Below are positions 15,397-23,730 of a stretch of 64,000 bases of DNA, in pieces. Position numbers and translations under genes: made by a program. How positions within the stretch are numbered: the stretch's first letter is position 1; every line of letters begins with the position of its first letter. The notes under the pieces are model-generated. The model saw only the letters and a program-made list of their open reading frames with translations. It had not been told where the DNA came from and ran no database searches. Origin of the DNA: Halopelagius longus (GTDB lineage: Archaea; Halobacteriota; Halobacteria; Halobacteriales; Haloferacaceae); NCBI RefSeq assembly GCF_900100875.1, contig NZ_FNKQ01000007.1:51665-115664 (forward strand). The letters run 5' to 3'.

Positions 15397-15936
15397 TCAA
15401 AGATCTAGGTCATCCTTGACCTCATCTAGAGTTTTCCCGTTAAGATAGCAAACGACATCGTGGGACTCCATCACCTCTACTGCCTCTTCCAACTCCTCCT
15501 CGTCCCGATTGTATAAATCCGCATTCTGAGCAGTAGTCGGGTCCTGGCAAGAGAAACATGCGGTGAATACAGCCAGATAGCCTCTATGCCTCCCCGTTCT
15601 AATCACAGCACTAAATGGGTCCTCGTCACCACCACAATCTTCGCACACCATCATCTGGTCTAACAAATCATAACCGTACTGTGTTGTAGCATATCCCTTT
15701 GGAGTTTCTTTGAGCAGATCCGTCTCAACTGCCTTTCTCAGGATGCTCTTTCTGTGACTAGCAGGGTTTCCTCGGAGCGATTGCGTCCTCAAACCACCTC
15801 TTGAATCGTCATCATGCTTTGCTGGCCCACGAAAATACCCATCTCTGAGAAGAGCTTCGACCGTCCCAAAGTCGAACGTTGCGCTCTCGCGATTTTGGAC
15901 ATCCTGTGGTAGATCGTCCAGTGAATCAATCGTCAT
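15397..15936 (-). CDS. hypothetical zinc-binding protein
   Basis: This 179-residue protein has an N-terminal part that may be a winged helix (about residues 55-95: ASHRKSILRKAVETDLLKET, GYATTQYGYDLLDQM). Two cysteine pairs (CEDCGG near residue 98 and CFSC near residue 127) suggest one structural zinc. An acidic C-terminal helix follows. I do not recognise the family. It is convergent with the nuclease-like operon. Confidence 0.65.
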   Translation of the reverse strand: MTIDSLDDLPQDVQNRESATFDFGTVEALLRDGYFRGPAKHDDDSRGGLRTQSLRGNPASHRKSILRKAVETDLLKETPKGYATTQYGYDLLDQMMVCEDCGGDEDPFSAVIRTGRHRGYLAVFTACFSCQDPTTAQNADLYNRDEEELEEAVEVMESHDVVCYLNGKTLDEVKDDLDL

Positions 15937-16023
15937 TAGTCCGATAAGGATAGTGTAGTATCTTCGTTCTATCGGAAGAACGGAGACACGACGATACGTC
16001 GATGCTACACAGTAGAGCGAAAA

Positions 16024-16039
16024 CTAGCCGATCGGCTAG
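16024..16039. repeat. perfect 16-bp palindrome
   Basis: CTAGCCGATCGGCTAG reads identically on both strands. It overlaps the 3' end of a pseudogene and could be a terminator stem or a binding site. Confidence 0.5.
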
Positions 16040-16236
16040 GACTCGCGTAGCTCGTCAGCAATCGCGTCTACTGCGCTTGCTGGAGTGTCGGACCATACCG
16101 TGTTGTCGTCGCATGTCGCACGCTATCGACCATCTTCTGAGCGGCGCAATAGCTTGATATCGATTTCTGTATCGAATCCTTTGGCCAGCATGAACTCTTA
16201 GTAGGCTTTCTGGTTGGTTATTGGCGTGTTTGCCAT
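16036..16236 (-). pseudogene. small gene broken by a stop and a frameshift
   Basis: From an ATG at 16236 the frame gives MANTPITNQKAY, a TAA, and then EFMLAKGFDTEIDIKLLRRS. It loses frame near 16120 and continues in another frame as NTVWSDTPASAVDAIADELR to a TAG at 16036. Composition before and after is coding-like. The original protein would have been about 65 residues, function unknown. Confidence 0.5.
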
Positions 16237-16442
16237 AATCTGGATTCTCGACGCCACTACCTTCTAATTTCCTGTGATCGGGTGGTGTGATTAATCACTC
16301 TCATAGTTCACTTTCACAGGTGAGTTTCACAACTCACATTCATTCGCGACAAGCGCGCGTCACCACCGCGGACCCTTCCTGTCAGCGTTGGAACTTCCGG
16401 ATAAAATTGCCTGTAAAAAGAGGGTTCGTACCGTTTTAGGTA

Positions 16443-16486
16443 TAGTCCCGGGCGGATTTGAACCGCCGTCAATGGCTCCAAAGGCT
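16443..16486 (-). tRNA. 3' fragment of tRNA-Gln(TTG), probable attachment site
   Basis: The minus strand contains a perfect T-arm (GGCGG-TTCAAAT-CCGCC) followed by CGGGACT and discriminator A. Upstream are CTTTGGA, an anticodon loop with TTG, and the 3' strand of the anticodon stem (GCCAT). The 5' anticodon strand, D-arm and 5' acceptor strand (AGTCCCG) are absent from the neighbouring 120 bp. A 3'-terminal tRNA piece of this length is the usual core of an att site used by archaeal integrases. Confidence 0.7.
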
Positions 16487-16622
16487 ACTCGTTCTCGAAT
16501 AGGCCTATTAGTAGAAGACCGGTCGTGGCTGCGCGCGCAGCTAAGTGAGCACGGAGCGGAGGGTGGGGCGGTGGGGCTTGGGCCGGTCCGGCACGTAGAA
16601 AAAAGAAGGGTGCGACGACCGG

Positions 16623-17519
16623 CTATTCCCACCACCGACCGCGTTCGGGGAACATAATGGTGCTCCACCCAGTGACGGCTACTGAGACGCGCCCATTGTA
16701 CCAGTTCCGTGCCGCCCCATGAATGCGCACCTGCTCGCCTTCCTCAATCCACGGAGCATCTGACGCCTCCCAGATCGTCATGCGAGTCTGCCCACTGTCG
16801 TCCGCTATGAGTCCAACCTGAGCGATGCTCGGATGCGAGGGATCCCACAATGTCTTGACCTGACCTTCGATGCTCACCTCCTTCCGATCAACCGCTTCGA
16901 GCTTCCCGATGGGCACCACTCGACCGGGTGCCGTCTGCAACTCCTCGAACACGCTGACGACCGCACTACTCACGTCCTTCCCACGGGCCACGGCTTCACC
17001 CAGCCGCCGGCCAATCGCCGCTCGCGACCAACCATCCAGCTTCTCGACCAACCGATCTGCTTGGGTGTTCACCGCCGCCAACTGCTCCTGCGTCAGTTCT
17101 GCACGGGGATCCTCCCGTTCCGGGTCAGCCATCGGATTCACGCTCGCAGCCCGCTTCTGGAACTCCGCACGCCGCTGTGCGCTCTGCTTCGCCGCGATGT
17201 CTCGCGTCCGCTTCGCACGACCCTCCTGCATTCCCAGTTCGGCTTGAGCACTGATGCGCTCCAGTTCGGCTTCCCGCGCCTTGATGCGCTCTTCCTGTCC
17301 GAGGGTCACACCGTGAATTTGGTCCCCGTCAGTGTCGACAATCCCGTCTGGGTGGTTCGCATCCACCTTCGCCTGCGTCTCCTGTTCGACCGTCGGCCGG
17401 AACTCCGGCGTCTCGTCGACGACCGGGTAGCGTTCCGCAGCCGCCGCTTCGTCGTCCGTCTGCTCGAATGCCTGTTCATCGACCGAAACCTCATTACCGA
17501 AGACGTTCTTACTCGACAT
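16623..17519 (-). CDS. RPA-like OB-fold DNA-binding protein
   Basis: This 298-residue protein has an acidic N-terminal region and a long charged helix (about residues 65-125, probable coiled coil). A helical segment (WSRAAIGRRLGEAVARGKDV) is followed by a C-terminal OB-fold (about residues 205-290) with VSIEGQVKTLWDPSHP, IAQVGLIADDSGQTRMTIWE and VRIHGAARNWYNGRVSVAV. This arrangement is typical of haloarchaeal plasmid proteins related to RPA/SSB. It probably binds single-stranded DNA during replication or transfer. Three consecutive hairpins occupy the leader directly before the ATG. Confidence 0.85.
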   Translation of the reverse strand: MSSKNVFGNEVSVDEQAFEQTDDEAAAAERYPVVDETPEFRPTVEQETQAKVDANHPDGIVDTDGDQIHGVTLGQEERIKAREAELERISAQAELGMQEGRAKRTRDIAAKQSAQRRAEFQKRAASVNPMADPEREDPRAELTQEQLAAVNTQADRLVEKLDGWSRAAIGRRLGEAVARGKDVSSAVVSVFEELQTAPGRVVPIGKLEAVDRKEVSIEGQVKTLWDPSHPSIAQVGLIADDSGQTRMTIWEASDAPWIEEGEQVRIHGAARNWYNGRVSVAVTGWSTIMFPERGRWWE

Positions 17520-17520
17520 T

Positions 17521-17578
17521 GGAGTTCAACTCCTGAAGGCGCTCACGCGCCGCCACCGCGATGCCCCAAACATCGCGG
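17521..17578 (-). promoter_or_regulatory. triple-hairpin leader of the OB-fold gene
   Basis: Three perfect inverted repeats follow each other upstream of the ATG: 17521-17533 (GGAGTT/AACTCC), 17538-17551 (GGCGC/GCGCC) and 17556-17578 (CCGCGATG/CATCGCGG). Such a stack at the start codon could control translation or act as a protein-binding site. Confidence 0.5.
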
Positions 17579-18438
17579 TTTTCCGACAACGACGACCGAC
17601 AGATCCATCTCCGCGCTCTCGCTCGCGCCTTCGCGAGCGCCCCAATGTGGGCGCGAGCGAGAGCGCGTCCACGGGAGGCCACACAACCAGCACCGCGCGC
17701 CGACTCACCGAGCGCAGCGAGGTGAGTCTCGGGACGCGAACGAGAAGTCCCCGCGAGCGTCGCGAGCGGGGGCGGGGCAGACGAGCACCGCGAGTCTGCC
17801 GAGTGAGCGGACCGATACCCCGCCCGGAGCGAGCGGCCAGCTTTAAGCCGTTTCTCGTGTCCGGCCCGGCCTGCGGGTCCGTGTCCAGCGCGACGGTCGT
17901 GAGCACGGCGAGTCGTGTTGTGACTCGCCGCGCGGAACGGCCCAAAGCGCTGGAACGCGAACGCCCGCAAGGGTCGCAACCGAAAACGCGCTTAATGCTG
18001 GCGTCGAGACCAGATTCACTTTAGCCCGGAACGCGGTCGAGTGACGACGGAACGAGACCGCGACAGCCCGGAATGGTCGGTCGCGAGCGACGCGAAGGGC
18101 GGAAGCGGCGAGCGGTGCGTGCCGTAACGAATCACCTGTTCAATCGAATTCAACGCTCAGTGTCCCAACCGACAGTCTGGCGGACTCAGAAAGGGCGAGG
18201 CCGTCTCGGACGTTCCCCGACACCCCGCAAGCACCGCAGGTACGAGGAGCGCAGCGAGTACCCGTGAGTGAAGCGAACGGGGACAAGCGAGACGGAGTCT
18301 CGCATGGCCGCGGGATGCCGAGCAGCCGAGGGCTTTCATCGAAGTACTCAGACCGAGTTCAAGAAGAGAATAGACTATCGGAGATAGCCGAAATCTATCG
18401 AAACCAGTTCTGTACGCACCATCCAAGATGTTGCTGTC
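17579..18438. other. GC-rich non-coding stretch with many inverted repeats
   Basis: I find no credible gene here; the open frames are Arg/Ser/Pro-rich artefacts. The DNA is full of short palindromic GAGCG/CGAGC arcs. The outstanding one is a perfect 18-bp inverted repeat, CGCGCTCTCGCTCGCGCC at 17612-17629 against 17650-17667, with a 20-bp spacer. Such tracts are common between haloarchaeal genes. Confidence 0.5.
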
Positions 18439-20538
18439 TTATTCTAAATCGTCGGTGTTTGTTAAACGAAGGTAGCCTGTTCTCGGCTCGTAGAGCTCCC
18501 CTTTCCGGCGAAGGCTTTCGATTTCATCTTGGGCCTTCTTCTCGTTGATATCCAGTTCAGTCACTGCACGTTGGAATATCTGCTCTTTAGGCGCGAATCC
18601 GTCATTATCGTCCTGTTTGCCAATATCGTAGATCAGTTGGCGGAGTGCTTTTATCCGGTCCTTCTGGCTTTTCGTCGTCCCCGTCTCCACAATCTCTGCG
18701 TCGAACTCACCGGTATCGGGATCTATGCCGAGGTTTTGGAGACAGGACTCGACGATTTCCGTTACTCGCTCTGCATCTTCTTCAGTCACCGTGTCAGAAA
18801 GTCGAAGTCGTGCTGACGCTTCGGCGAGGCGGACGAGCCCTTCAAGCTTTTGTGCCGTTAACGGTATGGGCACGTCCTCATCACTCCCCTTTGCACGGAA
18901 GTCGACGTAGAAATCACGGATTACTTCCTTCGCTTCTTCACTCAGGGTCGGGAAGCAATTCTGACGAGCATAGACGAAGTACTTTATGAGCAACTCGCGG
19001 TCAATTACAGGCTCTACGAGTTCGCTCGCAGTCTCTATCTCGTCCTCGTCGTACGCCGACGCCGGAATCTTCTCGGCCTGGGTTCGCATCTCGCCAGCCT
19101 TGTTCGAGTCTAAAATGAATTCAGCGACTCCAGAATCCGACTTTGGGTCGGGGTCATCTCTCACGATGAACGTGAGGTCAAGGTTACTGAGTAATCCTGG
19201 TGGTAGGTCTACTTGCGGAGCGATCGGTTCGTACTGGTCGAACCGTCCAAACTTCGGTCTCCCAACGATCGTCGTCGACGTCTGTGCAGGAAGCGTGTCG
19301 ACAACGCTTGCCTTCGAGACATCTACCTGTTGATCAGCTATGACATTCGATAATGCAACCTTCTCTTCGCTCCGGAGGCTGTGGGCATTTTCAATTACAG
19401 CAAGACCATGATTCGCTTTCACGACGGCACCCCCACGCGTTTCCCACCCGGAGGAAGTGTTGTAAGCACCGGCGGTAAGTCCGACTTCGCTCGAACTTTC
19501 ACCAGAAACCACGACTGAACGAGGGGAAAGCCGAGCTGCTGCTCGAACCATTTGAGATTTCGCACTCCCTGGGTCACCGATGATGCCGACGTGTATCGTC
19601 CCTCGGATAGTGGACTCATCTGGGAGACGCTTCCGAACTCCCGACGCGAGTTGGAGTGCGAGAGGGAGTTTGATGTGTTCGTTGCCGTGAACCGACGGTG
19701 CGATACTGCCAGTGATAGCCTCGTAGATATCGTCGCGGTCTGCTATCTCGAGGATTTTTTCGATGTCATCGTCGGTGATTTCGATATGAGCGTTTGGGTC
19801 GGCCTCAGTGAGGCTGTGGGCGTCAAGATATTTGTCCGGGATGGTCGTGGAGAGGGTTTCATCAGCGAGTTGCACGGCACCTGTCACCGCGACAGTTTCA
19901 CCAGGGGTCGCTCTCCCAGCAAGGTCGCCGATAAGTTCGACCTCGAGAGTCTCAGCCTCGTCGTCAGTTCCGACGCCTTTATGGCGTTGTTCGAGCGTGA
20001 GACGCTGGTAATCCTCGTACTCACTTTGGTTTCTGTTTACTACAAATGGCCCACTACGTTCGCACCCTTGGCACTCAGCAGGTTCATTACTCCCTGACCG
20101 TGTCTGGGGAATGTACGTCATCGTCCCGCAACGCTGGCACTGGAACGCCAATTCCGTCGGCTTTGACCGGACTGGAGACGCTGTCGCAACTGTCCCGATG
20201 ACTGTGAAGAGTTCGCCGATGTGCTTCGTCCTGAGAGACGCTAGTTTGATCCGTCGCGTATCTTGCATCTGAACAGAGACGTGCGATTCTTCATGTTCCG
20301 ATCGGAGTGCTTCTTCTGCCCAATCACGAAGTCTTTCGGGGTGTTTAAGATATTTTTCTGCGACCTCAGAGTCGTATTCAGCAAGATCGTTAAACGCTAC
20401 CGAAGCGACTACCAGTTCGTCTTCTTTCTTCTCAAGAGCACTAGACTCTAACTGCCGGAAAAAAGCGATAAACGTGTCTAAGAGGTCAGAGTTAGATCCT
20501 GAAGGGGTCCTTTCCATGTCCTCGTGGTCGATTTTCAA
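18439..20538 (-). CDS. degenerate MCM-like protein
   Basis: This 699-residue member of the MCM helicase family has an N-terminal domain with a zinc motif (CQRCG ... CQGC, about residues 133-156), an OB region, and an AAA+ domain (about residues 285-500). Walker A is kept (GDPGSAKS, about residue 326). The Walker B position reads AVIENAHSL (about residue 379) instead of the usual D-E acid pair. The sensor-1 Asn position has Arg (GRPKFGRFD), and the S-R-F arginine finger reads SNLDL. A wHTH-like tail follows. It probably cannot hydrolyse ATP as a normal MCM does, and may be an accessory or dominant subunit of this element's replication. Confidence 0.88.
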   Translation of the reverse strand: MKIDHEDMERTPSGSNSDLLDTFIAFFRQLESSALEKKEDELVVASVAFNDLAEYDSEVAEKYLKHPERLRDWAEEALRSEHEESHVSVQMQDTRRIKLASLRTKHIGELFTVIGTVATASPVRSKPTELAFQCQRCGTMTYIPQTRSGSNEPAECQGCERSGPFVVNRNQSEYEDYQRLTLEQRHKGVGTDDEAETLEVELIGDLAGRATPGETVAVTGAVQLADETLSTTIPDKYLDAHSLTEADPNAHIEITDDDIEKILEIADRDDIYEAITGSIAPSVHGNEHIKLPLALQLASGVRKRLPDESTIRGTIHVGIIGDPGSAKSQMVRAAARLSPRSVVVSGESSSEVGLTAGAYNTSSGWETRGGAVVKANHGLAVIENAHSLRSEEKVALSNVIADQQVDVSKASVVDTLPAQTSTTIVGRPKFGRFDQYEPIAPQVDLPPGLLSNLDLTFIVRDDPDPKSDSGVAEFILDSNKAGEMRTQAEKIPASAYDEDEIETASELVEPVIDRELLIKYFVYARQNCFPTLSEEAKEVIRDFYVDFRAKGSDEDVPIPLTAQKLEGLVRLAEASARLRLSDTVTEEDAERVTEIVESCLQNLGIDPDTGEFDAEIVETGTTKSQKDRIKALRQLIYDIGKQDDNDGFAPKEQIFQRAVTELDINEKKAQDEIESLRRKGELYEPRTGYLRLTNTDDLE

Positions 20539-20643
20539 ACGACAAAAGGCTATTCGTCCTGTAATTCTCTTTTAGACGTAATAAATATCTAACAATTGTT
20601 ATGCGGACGAGCGATTCTTCCGTATGTGGCTCTCACGGCGTGT

Positions 20644-20787
20644 TCACGGGGAAATTCGTTCACAAACGTCGTAGAGAGTGTCGTCATCGGCTGCAAGGAG
20701 CATGTCGGGAAGCGATGTTGAAAGCGGCCGGTGCGGCCCGACCTTGAACGTGACAGGTGAGCCGCATGCAGGGCAGTCCATGGTCAT
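20644..20787 (-). CDS. small zinc-ribbon protein (47 aa)
   Basis: A short frame from an ATG at 20787 (a second ATG at 20781) reads MTMDCPACGSPVTFKVG and later LLAADDDTLYDVCERISP. The single CPACG knuckle plus one later Cys could bind zinc, perhaps as a dimer. Haloarchaea have many such tiny CPxCG proteins. It lies alone between the MCM-like gene and vapC. Confidence 0.55.
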   Translation of the reverse strand: MTMDCPACGSPVTFKVGPHRPLSTSLPDMLLAADDDTLYDVCERISP

Positions 20788-20896
20788 CTCAAGGGGTACT
20801 CATATGTTGTAGATAATGGAGGGATGGGACAGTCATACACGGTAGTCGATTAATACCGGGTACGGAAAGGTATCCAGAGAGGCAACAGCCGCGGTG

Positions 20897-21409
20897 TTAG
20901 GGCTCTTCGAGCAACGAGCGAGCCCGCTGCACGTAACTGTTCGCGCCCCAGCTACGAGCGTCGCTAATCTCATCGAGGAGCAGCCGCGCATCAGCAGCAG
21001 ATAGGTATTCAGTTCGAACGAGTACTGAGAGGAGCGTCGGCGTCGTGACGAGCCGGGTATCAGCGAGTGAGGCATGGATCAAGCCAAGTTGATTGAACTC
21101 GTCACAGAGGAAGAGCGCAGCATCGAGATCGTTCGCGAGTGTGACGGCTGCGTTTTCACCGTCATCGAGCGGAAACTCGGCATCGAGGTCGACAGACTGT
21201 GTCGTGAATGACTCTGCTTGGTTGAGTACGGCGGACGCAGCGTGCCCATGGACGTCATCGTAGGAGGCAATCTCTCGGAGTTCATCGATGACCGCCGTTG
21301 GAACGACGACCTCGTACCGGGAGAGACAGAGTGCGAGTGGATCGGGATCGTCGCCAGTAACGATCCCGAGACTCACGAGGGCGGAGGCGTCTGCGATAAG
21401 CCGCGACAT
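20897..21409 (-). CDS. PIN-domain toxin (VapC-like)
   Basis: This 170-residue protein begins MSRLIADASALVSLG, with the first PIN aspartate at about residue 7. It has a glutamate in VIDELREIA (about residue 43), DDGENAAVTLAND with the conserved acidic residue (about residue 83) and LFLCDEFNQLG (about residue 102). These are the acidic residues that bind metal in PIN RNases. The gene directly follows, without a gap, a VapB-like antitoxin gene. VapC toxins cleave tRNA or rRNA; the target is unknown. Confidence 0.85.
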   Translation of the reverse strand: MSRLIADASALVSLGIVTGDDPDPLALCLSRYEVVVPTAVIDELREIASYDDVHGHAASAVLNQAESFTTQSVDLDAEFPLDDGENAAVTLANDLDAALFLCDEFNQLGLIHASLADTRLVTTPTLLSVLVRTEYLSAADARLLLDEISDARSWGANSYVQRARSLLEEP

Positions 21410-21712
21410 CTATGCGTCGGCGACCTCGTCGATGAAGTCCTCGTCCAACTGTTGCTTCAACACTCGGAGGTTTGCCGCCTCTTCGGCGCCGACGAGTGCT
21501 TTGAGCTGCTCGAAGGTGATCTCATCGTCGTAATAGGCAGCAGCAATTTCTTGGGTGAGTGCGTCGTCGTGAGCGGCATCTTGGAGGTACTCCCGAAGCG
21601 CGGTCACGAGGACGTCCGTTCGGTCTTCCCCGAGGACTGCGGCCAGTGCGTCGGCACGGTCGATGAGCCGATTGGGGGCCCGAAACTGCACGCGCTTTTT
21701 ATCTGTACTCAT
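21410..21712 (-). CDS. VapB-like ribbon-helix-helix antitoxin
   Basis: About 100 residues from the ATG at 21712. The N-terminus (KRVQFRAPNRLIDRADALAA) forms a strand and helix typical of RHH DNA-binding proteins. The C-terminal helices would wrap the toxin. The vapC-like gene starts right after its stop. The upstream frame extension crosses the operator repeats and is not used. Autoregulation via 21715-21766 is likely. Confidence 0.82.
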   Translation of the reverse strand: MSTDKKRVQFRAPNRLIDRADALAAVLGEDRTDVLVTALREYLQDAAHDDALTQEIAAAYYDDEITFEQLKALVGAEEAANLRVLKQQLDEDFIDEVADA

Positions 21713-21714
21713 TA

Positions 21715-21766
21715 TGTGTACATTGTGAGCCAACGCACTTAGACGTTTTCGTGTGTACAATGTGAG
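21715..21766. promoter_or_regulatory. operator repeats of the vapBC operon
   Basis: TGTGTACATTGTGAG (21715-21729) and TGTGTACAATGTGAG (21752-21766) are near-identical direct repeats 37 bp apart, each with a TGTACA core. They overlap the promoter region of the antitoxin gene and fit RHH-repressor binding. Confidence 0.65.
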
Positions 21767-21911
21767 TCTCATTCGGCTGAGCGTCACTCGTCCACGAGAT
21801 GCTCCTCGAGGTCACGCGTCCGCACGCCGTGATTGTCGGTTGGCTGTGAGGCGTCGTCACTGGGTAACAAGCAGTCGTCGATAGCTACGAAGGCGCTGAG
21901 AACCCGTTGAC

Positions 21912-21995
21912 TTATTCGTCTTTGAGTGCAGCGTAGATCTCTGCATGGAAGTCGCGGACGATGTCGCCGTTGGCTCGATTTGACGTGCGTGCCAT
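21912..21995 (-). CDS. very small ORF or gene remnant (27 aa)
   Basis: A 28-codon frame (MARTSNRANGDIVRDFHAEI..., ending LKDE) has haloarchaeal composition. The next bases on this strand also look partly coding in another frame (VRTRDLEEHLVDE to 21784). This may be a gene broken by a frameshift. I do not recognise it. Confidence 0.3.
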   Translation of the reverse strand: MARTSNRANGDIVRDFHAEIYAALKDE

Positions 21996-22101
21996 AGAGA
22001 ATCAAGTATCTACAGTTTACAGAGATCAGTAAATGGTGTTGCGTTCAGCCTATCTGGGCTCAAAGCGAGCGATGGGCCGCTCACCAAGAACACTCTTTCC
22101 C

Positions 22102-22139
22102 TTAACCTACAATTGAGGATGCGGACCTCTGTTGGTTAA
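22102..22139. promoter_or_regulatory. 38-bp version of the 41-bp element (copy E)
   Basis: TTAACCTAC at 22102-22110 and GTTGGTTAA at 22131-22139 have the same end sequences as the other copies, but the spacer is 3 bp shorter. It lies about 100 bp behind the TFB gene. Confidence 0.55.
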
Positions 22140-22241
22140 TACTCGGTTCGACGGTAGTTGGAATCAACGACAGTTCCAGACGCTGCGTAGTTATACTCTG
22201 AGTTGGGGGTGTCTCGTTCTCCTGAATTGTAACAGACGAGA

Positions 22242-23177
22242 TTACTGAGAGAGTTCCCTTTGCAGCTCGTCTCGTCGTGAACGGAGCGTCACAGGAGTTG
22301 TCCCCGCCGCCTTAGCGATCGATGCCTGAGTGAGCGCACAATCTCGTTCTTGCGCAGCCAGATAGAGACAAGCTGCTGCGACGCCTGACGGTTGTCGTCC
22401 ATTCGCGATGGTCTCAGCCTCTGCCCGTTCTGCGAGTTCGAATGCTCGGTGGCGGACGTGATCTGTGACCTCAAGATCAGATGCGAGTCGAGAAACAAAC
22501 GATTGCGGCGTTAGCGGTGCCGTCGGAAGCCCCAGTTCACTATTCAGTGCCTTGTACGCGTTCGACACTCTCCGTTTCGAGACTCTTGCCACGGTGATGA
22601 CTTCATCGAGCGTCCGTGAGAGCCCGGTACAACGACAGGCACCATAGACGCTTGCAGCGGCCATCGCTTCGATTGATCGTCCGTACAAGAGGTCTTCGTC
22701 CTGGGCACTCCGAAAGAGTGCACACGCCCGGTCACGGGCTGTCTCGGACAGTCCGAGTGCACTCGCGATTCGGCGGACTTCGGTTAGCCCGTGTGCGAGA
22801 TTCCGTTCGGCTTTCGATTGAAACCGACCCCGAGACTGTTCACGTCGAAGGCGGGCGATCTGTCCTCGCTTCTCTCCGGAGAGTGTGTTACCGCGAGCGT
22901 CCCGTTCGTACCCGATTTCTGTGGAAAGGCCGCGATCGTGACGCGCTGGTGTGAGTGGAGCACCCGTTCTCCGCTGAGTCTCATCATCGTCATCGAAAAC
23001 CGATCGCCAGTCAGGTCCACGGTCGATCTGCAACTCGTCGATGATGAGACCGCAGTCCTCACACACTGTTTCAGCACAGTTCGTTCTGACGTGTCCACCG
23101 CATTCTGGACATGCGCTGGTGGTACTGTTCGATCGTTCCTCGTCGAAGCCACTCTCGTAGATATCTCTCGTTGCCAT
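22242..23177 (-). CDS. tfb: transcription initiation factor TFB
   Basis: This TFIIB homologue bridges TBP-DNA and RNA polymerase. It has about 311 residues from the ATG at 23177. An N-terminal zinc ribbon has CPECGG and CEDCG (about residues 23-43), followed by the linker region (GPDWRSVFDDDDETQRR, GAPLTPARHDRGLSTEIGY). Two cyclin folds span about residues 110-205 and 210-305, ending in an HTH-like segment (TQASIAKAAGTTPVTLRSRR). Haloarchaea carry many TFB paralogues, and plasmid-borne copies may redirect transcription. The leader has a CCCC-GGGG hairpin shared with the ArdC-like and SWIM genes. Confidence 0.95.
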   Translation of the reverse strand: MATRDIYESGFDEERSNSTTSACPECGGHVRTNCAETVCEDCGLIIDELQIDRGPDWRSVFDDDDETQRRTGAPLTPARHDRGLSTEIGYERDARGNTLSGEKRGQIARLRREQSRGRFQSKAERNLAHGLTEVRRIASALGLSETARDRACALFRSAQDEDLLYGRSIEAMAAASVYGACRCTGLSRTLDEVITVARVSKRRVSNAYKALNSELGLPTAPLTPQSFVSRLASDLEVTDHVRHRAFELAERAEAETIANGRQPSGVAAACLYLAAQERDCALTQASIAKAAGTTPVTLRSRRDELQRELSQ

Positions 23178-23212
23178 TGGAAATCTGCGAGGTGCTTTCT
23201 GACTACCCCGCA

Positions 23213-23224
23213 CCCCTTCAGGGG
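23213..23224 (-). promoter_or_regulatory. 5'-leader hairpin of tfb
   Basis: CCCCTTCAGGGG forms a 4-bp stem about 36 nt upstream of the TFB start. A T-rich promoter-like run (TTATTTTTTC) precedes it and TGCGG follows on the transcript strand, matching the leaders at 7641 and 23731. Confidence 0.55.
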
Positions 23225-23262
23225 AAGAAAAAATAATTCGTCAGCGGTTCGCGGCACTCACA

Positions 23263-23697
23263 TCAGTCTAATTCGGGAATGTCTCGACGTCCACTCTCGA
23301 CGCACTCCCAACACGGGAAGTCGTCAGGGAGTTCGTCGCAGTCACAGTTCGGCGGCGTTGCCTCCTCACTGTCCTCGGTTGGCGTCTGGTTCGTGTTGGA
23401 GACACCTCCATCGGTGGCCATCTGCACTCGCTGAGCGGCATCGATGATCGGTTGTCGAATCGCGACTGCGACACGGTGCTTACACGGGCCGGAATACGTT
23501 TCGTCGGCAGGGCATTCACACGAGATCGGCACTCTCTCTTCGATGGTCACTCTGTACTCGTGGTTCGCTGGGTCAGCGTGGCTCTCGTTACGCACCAAGA
23601 TATCGCTCTCGATTAACGAAAACTCGAACGCCTCGTACTGCGCTCGTTTGAGGATACGCTTCGAGGGGTTCAGTCCTGCAAGTGAAGGTTTAGACAT
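23263..23697 (-). CDS. SWIM zinc-finger protein
   Basis: About 144 residues from the ATG at 23697. The SWIM motif C-x-C-x(n)-C-x-H is present (ISCECPADETYSGPCKHRVA, about residues 62-81). A disordered linker follows, then a second Cys-rich knuckle (CDCDELPDDFPCWEC, about residues 118-133). SWIM proteins bind DNA or proteins and are frequent on haloarchaeal plasmids. It sits directly upstream of tfb in the same orientation and shares its leader type, so the two are probably co-regulated. Confidence 0.88.
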   Translation of the reverse strand: MSKPSLAGLNPSKRILKRAQYEAFEFSLIESDILVRNESHADPANHEYRVTIEERVPISCECPADETYSGPCKHRVAVAIRQPIIDAAQRVQMATDGGVSNTNQTPTEDSEEATPPNCDCDELPDDFPCWECVESGRRDIPELD

Positions 23698-23730
23698 GGT
23701 ACTCACTGAGGCGAACTTCTGTAAGCGCCT

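Noticed and set aside
16388..16657. Plus-strand open frame containing PGGFEPPS
   Set aside because: This peptide is the well-known artefact of translating a tRNA T-arm in antisense. The DNA is the tRNA-Gln fragment and spacer.
17647..18024. 125-codon plus-strand frame in the GC-rich spacer
   Set aside because: Arg/Ser/Pro-rich, without haloarchaeal acidity, and produced by palindromic GAGCG repeats; no recognisable fold.
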